A DNA stretch of 64,000 nt from Oceaniglobus trochenteri (GTDB taxonomy: Bacteria > Pseudomonadota > Alphaproteobacteria > Rhodobacterales > Rhodobacteraceae): assembly GCF_020529025.1 (NCBI RefSeq), contig NZ_JACNMM010000002.1:248001-312000 (forward strand), given 5' to 3'. Position 1 is the stretch's first letter. The number at the start of each line of letters is the position of its first letter. Shown here one piece after another: positions 57,342-64,000 of the stretch. The notes beneath the pieces were generated by a model that had not been told where the DNA came from, did not search any database, and worked only from the letters and a program-made list of their open reading frames with translations. The position numbers and the translations under genes were made by a program.

Positions 57342-58076
57342 ATGAAGACACTGATCCTCACCACCGCCGCGCTGGCCCTTTCGGCCGGCATGGCCATGGC
57401 CGACGCCCACTCCAAGACCATCCGCATGGGCACCGAGGGCGCCTATCCTCCGTACAACTTCATCAACGACGCCGGCGAGGTCGACGGTTTCGAGCGTGAG
57501 CTGGGCGATGAGATGTGCGCGCGCGCCGAACTGACCTGCGAATGGGTCACCAACGAATGGGACAGCATCATCCCCAACCTGGTCTCGTCGAACTATGACA
57601 CCATCATCGCCGGGATGAGCATCACCGACGAACGCGACGAGGTGATCGATTTCACCCAGAACTACCTGCCGCCCGATCCCTCGGCCTTCCTGGCGCTTGA
57701 CGGTGTGACCATGGACGACGTGACCGTGATCGCCGCCCAGACCGGCACGATCCAGGCGGCCCATGTCGCCTCGATGGAGGGCAAGCAGCTGGTGGAATTC
57801 GCCACCCCCGACGAAACCGTCGCCGCCGTGCGCAACGGCGAAGCCGATGCCGTCCTGGCCGACAAGGCCTTCCTCGAGCCCATCGGCACCGAAAGCTCGG
57901 ATGTTGCACTCATGGGTGACGACGTGATGCTGGGCGGCGGGATCGGCCTTGGTCTGCGCGAATCCGACACCGAGCTGAAGGAAACCTTCGATGCCGTCAT
58001 AACCGAGATGAAGGGCGATGGCAGCCTGAACACCATGATCAAGAAGTGGTTCGGCGACGAAGCCGCCACCTTCTGA
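57342..58076 (+). CDS. Amino acid ABC transporter substrate-binding protein
   Basis: A 244-residue binding protein with a signal peptide (LTTAALALSAGMAMADA) and the SBP_bac_3 fold (GTEGAYPPYNFINDAGEVDGF, MSITDERDEVIDFT, GEADAVLADKAFLE). The pattern is typical of basic or polar amino acid binders. GGGAG precedes the ATG. A terminator hairpin (58087-58124) follows, often used to raise binding protein levels over the permeases. Confidence 0.9.
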   Translation: MKTLILTTAALALSAGMAMADAHSKTIRMGTEGAYPPYNFINDAGEVDGFERELGDEMCARAELTCEWVTNEWDSIIPNLVSSNYDTIIAGMSITDERDEVIDFTQNYLPPDPSAFLALDGVTMDDVTVIAAQTGTIQAAHVASMEGKQLVEFATPDETVAAVRNGEADAVLADKAFLEPIGTESSDVALMGDDVMLGGGIGLGLRESDTELKETFDAVITEMKGDGSLNTMIKKWFGDEAATF

Positions 58077-58086
58077 TCCGCGGGGA

Positions 58087-58124
58087 ACAGGGGCCGGGCC
58101 TGCCGCGCCCCTGTTTCTTTCTTG
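58087..58124 (+). terminator. Partial terminator after the binding protein gene
   Basis: ACAGGGGC (58087-58094) pairs with GCCCCTGT (58107-58114), followed by TTTCTTTCTT. Located inside an operon, it probably lets only part of the transcripts reach the permeases. The reverse-strand tail GAGTATTTGCAGCAAG (58136-58121) matches the purD repeat. Confidence 0.75.
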
Positions 58125-58259
58125 CTGCAAATACTCAAAAAAACCGGCGTTTCCATGAACGCTGCCGCCAGAAGGTGATCGCCCATCCTCGCCTGTACCG
58201 ATCCAGACACGCTTGACGGCCTGCACTGGCTTGCCTGCTACCTGACGACGGGCAAGCAC

Positions 58260-59060
58260 ATGGCCTTCTATGCCTCGTTCGGCACCGTGATGCTGTTGCT
58301 GGCGGTGACCGCACCGGCGGCCCTGCTGTTCGGCTTCGGCGGGGCGGTCGCGGCGCGGTCGCATTTCGCGCCGCTGCGCTGGTTCGGCAAGGGCTATACC
58401 GCCGTGGTGCGCGGGGTGCCCGACATCGCGTTCTTCCTGTTCTTCGTCATCGCGCTGGACCAGGCCTTCGAATGGCTGCGCCATCAGGTCAAATGCCCCG
58501 ACTGGGACATGCCGGTGCGCCAGGGCAGCGATTTCGTGGTCTGCGCCGCGGCCAAGCTGCCGCTCTCGTCCAGCCCGCAATGGGTGCACGAGGTTTACGG
58601 TTTCGCCATCGCCGTGCTGACCTTCGCCATCGTCTTCGGCGCCTTTGCGGCCAATGTCCTCTACGGTGCCATGCGGGCCGTTCCCCGCGCCCAGACCGAA
58701 ACCGCCGAGGCCTATGGCCTGTCGCGCCGCCAGACCTTCTGGCGCATCCTCGTGCCGCAGATGTGGGTCTATGCCCTGCCGGGGCTGTCGAACCTGTGGA
58801 TGATCCTCATCAAGGCGACACCGCTGCTGTTCCTGCTGGGGGTCGAGGATATCGTCTATTGGGCGCGCGAGCTGGGCGGTTCGAAAACCCAGGTCTATTC
58901 CTATCCGCATCCCGACTGGCGGCTTTACTATTTCCTTGCCCTGCTGGTCTTCTACCTTGCCCTCACCCGGGTGTCCGAGGTGGTTCTGACACGCCTGACA
59001 AACCGCCTGTCGCGCGGCCAGGCCACCGTCGCGGGCGAAGCACAGAGGCGGGCCGCATGA
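58260..59060 (+). CDS. Amino acid ABC transporter permease (HisQ/HisM type)
   Basis: A 266-residue permease with the EAA motif (QTETAEAYGLSRRQTFWRILVPQ) and several membrane helices. A 36-residue insertion between helices (CPDWDMPVRQGSDF...) carries two Cys. The reading frame stays open 25 codons upstream of the ATG (LACTDPDTLDGLHWLACYLT-like). AAGGTG lies 7 bases before an ATC at 58185, so the true start may be non-standard and the protein about 291 residues. Coupled to the next permease by an ATGA overlap. Confidence 0.85.
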   Translation: MAFYASFGTVMLLLAVTAPAALLFGFGGAVAARSHFAPLRWFGKGYTAVVRGVPDIAFFLFFVIALDQAFEWLRHQVKCPDWDMPVRQGSDFVVCAAAKLPLSSSPQWVHEVYGFAIAVLTFAIVFGAFAANVLYGAMRAVPRAQTETAEAYGLSRRQTFWRILVPQMWVYALPGLSNLWMILIKATPLLFLLGVEDIVYWARELGGSKTQVYSYPHPDWRLYYFLALLVFYLALTRVSEVVLTRLTNRLSRGQATVAGEAQRRAA

Positions 59061-59896
59061 GTTGCGTCGAAACCATCCAGGCCTATGCCCTGCGCTCGAT
59101 CGGGATCGGCGAACGCTTGCTGCCGCGCAGCGACTTCACGCTTTGCGAACAGTTCACGCTGATCGGCTCGGGGCTGCTCTGGAACATCTATTTCGGCGTG
59201 CTGGCGCTTTGCTTCGGCTTCTTCATGGCCATCACCGTTGCCATGGCCAAGGCCGCGCCCAACCGCTGGGTGCGCAAGCCGGCCGAATGGTTCATCTTCA
59301 TCTTCCGCGGCTCGCCGTTGTTCATCCAGTTCTTCCTGGCCTACGAAACCTTCGTGATGCTGCCCAAGCTGGGGTTCGACCTGAACCTGGGCTTCACCGA
59401 GATCACCGTCGAAACCCGCTGGCTGACGCGGGCCTGGGCGGGGGCGCTGATCGTGCTGTTCCTGAACACCGCCGCCTATGCGGGCGAGATCTTCTATGGT
59501 GCGCTTCGGACCATTCCGAAGGGCGACATGGAGGCCGCCGACGCCTATGGCTTTTCCGGCTGGACCAAGTTCCGCAAGATCACCTTTCCCACCATGCTGC
59601 GGCTGGCCTGGCCCAGCTACACGAATGAGGCGATCTTCCTGTTCCACGCCACCACGCTTGTCTATTTCAGCGGCTTTCCCGCCTGGCAGCAACGCGGTGA
59701 CGCGCTGTATTATGCCAGCTATTTCGCGGACAAGACATTCAACCCCTTCATCCCCTACCCCATCCTTGCCGGTTATTTCATTCTCCTGACGCTTTGCGTG
59801 ATCGGCATATTCGGCCTTGTAAACACGCGGCTGAACCGGCATCTGCCGCAGGAGAGACGGCAAAAACTGCGCGTCCGCCCTCAGGTCATCAGATGA
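59057..59896 (+). CDS. Amino acid ABC transporter permease (second)
   Basis: A 279-residue second permease subunit. EAA-type motif DMEAADAYGFSGWTKFRKITFP and five to six membrane helices, with the TM segment FIFIFRGSPLFIQFFLAY typical of HisM-like proteins. It overlaps the preceding permease and the following glutamine synthetase-like gene by 4 bases each, so all three are translated together. Confidence 0.9.
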   Translation: MSCVETIQAYALRSIGIGERLLPRSDFTLCEQFTLIGSGLLWNIYFGVLALCFGFFMAITVAMAKAAPNRWVRKPAEWFIFIFRGSPLFIQFFLAYETFVMLPKLGFDLNLGFTEITVETRWLTRAWAGALIVLFLNTAAYAGEIFYGALRTIPKGDMEAADAYGFSGWTKFRKITFPTMLRLAWPSYTNEAIFLFHATTLVYFSGFPAWQQRGDALYYASYFADKTFNPFIPYPILAGYFILLTLCVIGIFGLVNTRLNRHLPQERRQKLRVRPQVIR

Positions 59897-61221
59897 ATCT
59901 CGACGAACACCCCGATATCCGCACCATCCGCGTCGCCGCCTCGGACCTGAACGGCCAGGCCCGGGGCAAACGCATGCCCGCCCACCTGGCCTCCAAGGTG
60001 TTCGAGGACGGCACGCGCTTTCCGCTGTCGGTGATGTTCCTCGATATCTGGGGCGAAGACATCGACGACAGCCCGCTGGTGCATCACGCGGGCGACCCGG
60101 ACGGCGTTCTGTTTCCCACCGAACGCGGGTTGGTGCCCATGCCCTGGCTGGCCGCGCCCACCGCGCTGATCCCGCTGTGGATGTTCCACGAGGACGGCAC
60201 GCCCTTTGCCGGCGATCCGCGCCATGCGCTGGCCAATGTGCAGGCCCGTTTTGCCGAACGCGGGCTAACCCCCGTGGTGGCGACCGAGCTTGAGTTCTAC
60301 CTGATCGACGATTCCGGCAAGGATCTGCGCGTTCCCAAATCCCCCAGTTCGGGCAAGCGCCGCCAGGGCGCCGAAATCCTGTCGCTGCGGGCGCTGGATG
60401 CCTGGGATGCCTTCTTCACCGACCTCTACGAGGCTTGCGAGGCCATGGACATCCCCGCCGAGACGGTGATTTCGGAGGCCGGCAAGGGCCAGTTTGAGGT
60501 GAACCTGACCCATGTCGCCGACCCGCTGAAGGCCGCCGACGATGCCTATCTGTTCAAGCTGCTGGTGCGCGGCATGGCGCGCAAGCACGGCTTTGCCGCC
60601 TCGTTCATGGCCAAGCCTTACGAGGAACACTCGGGCAACGGCATGCATGTACATTTCTCGGTGCTTGACCGTGACGGCAACAACATCTTCGACGATGGCG
60701 GCGAACGCGGAACCGACGCGCTGCGCCATGCCATTGCCGGCTGCATGAACGCCATGCCCGGCTCGACCCTTCTCTTCGCGCCCCACGGCAACAGCTATGA
60801 CCGTTTCGTGCCCGGCGCCCATGCCCCCACCGCCATTGCCTGGGGCTATGAAAACCGCACCGCCGCGATTCGCGTGCCGGGCGGCAACCACAAGGCGCGG
60901 CGCATCGAACACCGCGTGGCGGGGGGCGACGTGAACCCCTACCTGATGATCGCCGCCATCCTCGGCGCCGCGCTGAACGGGTTGGAGGATGGCGTTCTGC
61001 CGCCCGATCCGATCACCGGCAACGCCTATGCCATGGACCTGCCGCGCATGCCCACCACCTGGGAAACCGCGATCGACGCCTTCGCCGAAGACCCCGCCAT
61101 GAAACGCATCCTCCCCGAGGCGCTGATCACCAACTTCGTGATGACCAAGCGGCAGGAACTGCACTACCTGGCCGAGCTGAGCGACGACGAACAGGTCGAA
61201 CTATACCTCGATACGGTCTGA
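59893..61221 (+). CDS. Glutamine synthetase-family ligase (PuuA/GlnT-like)
   Basis: A 442-residue GS-fold enzyme. Substrate/metal motifs are present: ELEFYLID, EAGKGQFEVNL, MAKPYEEHSGNGMHVHFS, the ATP/NKP-type GGNHKARRIEHRV, and the C-terminal catalytic region VNPYLMIAAILG. It likely forms a gamma-glutamyl amide of the imported amine (as PuuA does with putrescine) rather than glutamine, since it is cotranscribed with an amine/amino acid ABC system. The start overlaps the permease stop by 4 bases. Confidence 0.85.
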   Translation: MNLDEHPDIRTIRVAASDLNGQARGKRMPAHLASKVFEDGTRFPLSVMFLDIWGEDIDDSPLVHHAGDPDGVLFPTERGLVPMPWLAAPTALIPLWMFHEDGTPFAGDPRHALANVQARFAERGLTPVVATELEFYLIDDSGKDLRVPKSPSSGKRRQGAEILSLRALDAWDAFFTDLYEACEAMDIPAETVISEAGKGQFEVNLTHVADPLKAADDAYLFKLLVRGMARKHGFAASFMAKPYEEHSGNGMHVHFSVLDRDGNNIFDDGGERGTDALRHAIAGCMNAMPGSTLLFAPHGNSYDRFVPGAHAPTAIAWGYENRTAAIRVPGGNHKARRIEHRVAGGDVNPYLMIAAILGAALNGLEDGVLPPDPITGNAYAMDLPRMPTTWETAIDAFAEDPAMKRILPEALITNFVMTKRQELHYLAELSDDEQVELYLDTV

Positions 61222-61544
61222 TCCCGCCTTCCCCTGCGGCAACCACTCACGCGTTGACAGCCTGACGGCAGGCCTCCAAACTCCGACTCGTCGGCCAGGG
61301 ATGAGGAGCTGCTGCTTGCCGGATCACCGGACCCCAGAATTGACCTTTCGTTTTCGGGGGTTGCCCGTCGGGCAACACGCGGGTGCGAGGGGCGTCGTGG
61401 GGGCCCCGGGTGCCTGGCGCAGGGCGGCGCTGTCATTCCTTCCCATCCCGGGCACTGGCCCGGGCGGGACAGGCCAACGCCCCTGACCCCAAGGTCGGGT
61501 GGCGACGAACGAAAGACACTTCATCGGAAAAAAGGGAGAAATCC
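61222..61544 (+). other. Non-coding gap before the TAXI transporter
   Basis: The 323 bases between the GS-like and TAXI genes hold no supported gene. Features seen are a possible -35 TTGACA at 61254, GTTGCCC-GTC-GGGCAAC at 61360-61376, and a strong hairpin CCCGGGC-ACTG-GCCCGGG at 61447-61464. The latter is about 80 bases before the start codon and could shape the 5' end or end the preceding operon. Confidence 0.4.
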
Positions 61545-62513
61545 ATGATCACAACACTCAAACGCACCACTGCGGGCCTGGCCCTGGCGACGCTTCTGGC
61601 GCCTGCCGCCATGGCGGAAGAGTTCATCACCATCGGCACCGGCGGCGTGACCGGCGTGTATTACCCCACCGGCGGCGCGATCTGCCGTCTGGTCAACAAG
61701 GGCCGCAAGGACCACGGCGTGCGCTGCTCGGTCGAATCCACAGGTGGTTCGGTCTACAACATCAACACCATCCGCGAGGGTGAGCTGGAATTCGGCGTCG
61801 CCCAGTCCGACTGGCAGTACCACGCCTACAACGGCACCTCCTCCTTTGCCGACGCGGGCAATTTCGAAGGCCTGCGCGCCGTCTTCTCGCTGCACCCCGA
61901 GCCCTTCACCGTGGTCGCTCGCGCCGATGCCGGCGTGAAGACCTTCGATGACACCAAGGGCAAGCGCGTGAACGTGGGCAACCCCGGTTCGGGCAGCCGC
62001 GGCACCATGGAAGTGCTGATGGAAGCCAAGGGCATGTCGATGGACGATTTCACCATCGCCACCGAACTGAAGCCGGCCGAACAGGCCTCGGCCATGTGCG
62101 ACAACCAGATCGACGTGATGACCTATACCGTCGGCCACCCCTCGGGCGCCATCCAGGAGGCCACCACATCCTGTGACGCCAACCTCGTCAGCGTCGAAGG
62201 CGAAGCGGTGGACAAGCTGATCGCCGACAACCCCTTCTACCGCAAGGCTGTCATTCCGGGCGGCATGTACCGTGGCAACGACGAAGACACCAACACCTTC
62301 GGTGTCGGTGCCACCCTGGTGACCAGCGCCGACGTGTCGGAAGACGCCGTCTATACCCTGGTCAGCGCCGTGTTCGAAAACTTCGACGACTTCAAGAAGC
62401 TGCACCCGGCCTTCGAGAACCTGAAGCCCGAAGAGATGATCAGCGCCAGCCTCTCGGCTCCGCTGCATCCCGGTGCCGAGAAGTACTACAAGGAAAAAGG
62501 CTGGATCGAGTGA
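61545..62513 (+). CDS. TAXI family TRAP transporter solute-binding protein
   Basis: A 322-residue periplasmic binding protein with a signal peptide ([17 protein letters not shown]) and the TAXI hallmark [18 protein letters not shown] near residue 30. [14 protein letters not shown] and EASVAD-like segments follow. TAXI proteins supply dicarboxylates, glutamate or other organic solutes to a fused TRAP permease. GGGAGAAATCC stands before the ATG. The permease gene follows 102 bases downstream. Confidence 0.92.
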   Translation: MITTLKRTTAGLALATLLAPAAMAEEFITIGTGGVTGVYYPTGGAICRLVNKGRKDHGVRCSVESTGGSVYNINTIREGELEFGVAQSDWQYHAYNGTSSFADAGNFEGLRAVFSLHPEPFTVVARADAGVKTFDDTKGKRVNVGNPGSGSRGTMEVLMEAKGMSMDDFTIATELKPAEQASAMCDNQIDVMTYTVGHPSGAIQEATTSCDANLVSVEGEAVDKLIADNPFYRKAVIPGGMYRGNDEDTNTFGVGATLVTSADVSEDAVYTLVSAVFENFDDFKKLHPAFENLKPEEMISASLSAPLHPGAEKYYKEKGWIE

Positions 62514-62614
62514 TCCGCACCTGACCAAAGGGGGAAGGCGGCCACCGCCTTCCCCACCCTAGGCCTGACAGAACAATAACGGCGCGCAACGACGCACCGA
62601 CAGGGGGACACGAC

Positions 62615-64000
62615 ATGAGAGACCAATCCAGCACCGGACGTGCGCTGAGCGAGGAAGAACTCCAGGAACTGGTGTCGTCCTCGGATGCGGGCGCCCGCAA
62701 TCCCGTCGGCCCCGTCGGCACCTTCCTTGCCATCGTCGCGATCATCTGGTCGGTGTTCCAGGTCATCCTTGCTTCGCCGCTGGCCTATGTTCTGCTGCCC
62801 GGCTCGATCATCAACAACTCGCGTCAGGTGCACCTGGCCTTCGCGATCTTCCTGGCCTTCATGGCCTATCCGGCGCTGAAATCCAGCCCCCGCCATTACA
62901 TCCCGATCCAGGACTGGATCATGGGCCTCGCCGGGGCCTTCATCGCGATGTACGGCTATGTCTTCTATGAAAAGGTTACCGCGTCCGGCGGCCTGGCCGA
63001 TGACGTGGACAAATGGTTTGCCCTTGCCGGCCTTGTCCTGCTGTTTGAAGGCGCGCGCCGCGCCCTTGGCCCGGCCATGGCGATCATCGCCACGATCTTC
63101 CTGCTTTACGTCTTCTACGGCTCGTCCCCCGTTGTGCCAGATGTCATCCGCTGGGGTGGCGCAAGCCTGAAGAAGGCGATGAGCCACATGTGGATCACCT
63201 CGGAAGGGGTGTTCGGCATCGCGCTTGGCGTTTCCACCAAGTTCGTCTTCCTCTTCGTGCTTTTCGGCTCGCTTCTGGATAAGGCCGGGGCGGGCAACTA
63301 TTTCATCAAGATGGCCTTCGGCGCCCTCGGCCACCTCAAGGGCGGGCCGGCCAAGGCGGCGGTTGTCGGTTCGGCCGCCACCGGCCTGATCTCGGGGTCG
63401 TCCATCGCCAACGTCGTGACCACCGGCACCTTCACCATCCCGCTGATGAAGAGGGTCGGCTTCACCTCGGAACAGGCGGGCGCGGTCGAGGTGGCCAGTT
63501 CCGTGAACGGCCAGATCATGCCCCCCGTCATGGGCGCAGCCGCCTTCCTGATGGTGGAATATGTCGGCATCTCGTATGTCGAGGTCATCACCCACGCCTT
63601 CCTGCCCGCGACCATCTCGTACATCGCTCTGGTCTATATCGTTCACCTGGAAGCGGTGAAGCGCAACATGCCTGTGCTGGGCAACCGCGTCGTTTCCATG
63701 GGGCGCACCATCGGCGGCATGGCGGCCTTCTTCGTCGGTTTCGCGCTGCTGTGCTATGGGGTGCAATACCCGGTCAAGGCGATCACGGCGGCCCTGCCCA
63801 ACTCGGGGCTGATCCTGTCGATTCTGGTCTGCGCGGCCTATGTCGGGCTGCTCTGGTTCGCCTCGAAGGTGCCCGACCTTGAACCTGACGATCCCAACGC
63901 CGAAGACCTTGAACTGCCCGTGGTGGGCGAGATCTACAAGGCCGGGCTTTACTACCTCCTGCCCATCGTCGTGCTGGTCTATTTCCTGATGATCGAGCAG
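62615..64000 (+). CDS. TRAP transporter fused DctQM permease, TAXI type (partial)
   Basis: Open to the right edge: 462 codons seen and no stop. The first ~180 residues resemble the small DctQ-like four-helix part. From about residue 200 the DctM-like part begins, with GASLKKAMSHMWITSEGVFG and GSAATGLISGSSIANVVTTG, a conserved substrate/Na+ site region of this family. It works with the TAXI binding protein to import an organic acid. GGGGG sits 7 bases before the ATG. Confidence 0.92.
   Translation, partial: MRDQSSTGRALSEEELQELVSSSDAGARNPVGPVGTFLAIVAIIWSVFQVILASPLAYVLLPGSIINNSRQVHLAFAIFLAFMAYPALKSSPRHYIPIQDWIMGLAGAFIAMYGYVFYEKVTASGGLADDVDKWFALAGLVLLFEGARRALGPAMAIIATIFLLYVFYGSSPVVPDVIRWGGASLKKAMSHMWITSEGVFGIALGVSTKFVFLFVLFGSLLDKAGAGNYFIKMAFGALGHLKGGPAKAAVVGSAATGLISGSSIANVVTTGTFTIPLMKRVGFTSEQAGAVEVASSVNGQIMPPVMGAAAFLMVEYVGISYVEVITHAFLPATISYIALVYIVHLEAVKRNMPVLGNRVVSMGRTIGGMAAFFVGFALLCYGVQYPVKAITAALPNSGLILSILVCAAYVGLLWFASKVPDLEPDDPNAEDLELPVVGEIYKAGLYYLLPIVVLVYFLMIEQ

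Noticed and set aside
57315-58910. 531-codon open frame on the minus strand
   Set aside because: Antisense to the ABC binding protein and permease genes, which have clear family motifs.
62486-63766. 426-codon open frame on the minus strand
   Set aside because: Antisense to the TAXI-TRAP permease; Gly/His/Asp-rich with no domain.

Overview
The window is a high-GC (about 65%) chromosomal segment of a marine-type alphaproteobacterium, most likely Rhodobacterales (Roseobacter/Paracoccaceae group). This rests on family content (DUF6446 beside glyS/glyQ, DUF6524, DUF2842, FolE2, TAXI-TRAP transporters), a SAM-II riboswitch before metZ, a TTAA-N7-TTAA CtrA-type box, and dense tail-to-tail packing. 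It is mostly core genome. I see no rRNA, tRNA, CRISPR array, prophage or insertion sequence.

Layout. 1-3.3 kb: a truncated membrane-anchored response regulator, a Pit phosphate transporter and a NUDIX hydrolase with a clear promoter. 3.4-9.6 kb: a divergent pyruvate phosphate dikinase-like protein, then glyS-DUF6446-glyQ. 9.8-17.3 kb: a SPOR/peptidoglycan-binding protein with a dead trypsin fold, a TPP enzyme coupled to trkH, folE2, and metZ behind a SAM-II riboswitch, a five-codon leader ORF and a terminator. 17.3-25.6 kb: GST, yciB, EamA exporter, MgtC-like protein, ftsY, a small kinase-like protein, an orphan NuoE-NuoF fusion, and an AlkB-type hydroxylase. 25.6-33.7 kb: SDR-kynU-GNAT, a PuuD-type amidotransferase, xseA, purD, an FG-GAP protein with a ferredoxin, and a lipoprotein. 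33.8-40.8 kb: the degP/DUF2065/hflC/hflK/gor/rpiA block, all on the minus strand, with a lower-GC unknown gene between rpiA and gor. 40.9-52 kb: sdaA, two tandem DMT exporters, thiamine pyrophosphokinase, an 801-residue repeat protein, DUF2842-purA, DUF6524, secG and pyrG with a structured leader. 52-55 kb: a Cys/His-rich secreted microprotein behind a CtrA box, an SDR, DUF1330-rlmJ and a MipA-like outer membrane protein. 55-64 kb: a coupled run of TerB-like, PhnD-like, ABC ATPase, binding protein, two permeases and a glutamine synthetase-family ligase, followed by a TAXI-TRAP transporter that runs off the right edge.

How the genes work together. Several units are clear. hflK-hflC-DUF2065-degP is envelope quality control. 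glyQ/glyS charge glycine tRNA. metZ and its riboswitch form a methionine feedback unit. The ABC genes plus glutamine synthetase-like ligase look like an uptake-and-gamma-glutamylation pathway for an amino acid or amine. The strongest candidates for something undescribed are: the SAM-II/leader-ORF/terminator arrangement at 17.06-17.16 kb; the CtrA-box microprotein at 52.1 kb; the TerB/PhnD-like pair fused by overlap ahead of the ABC operon; and the repeated palindromic intergenic element at about 18.0, 18.2 and 42.4 kb.
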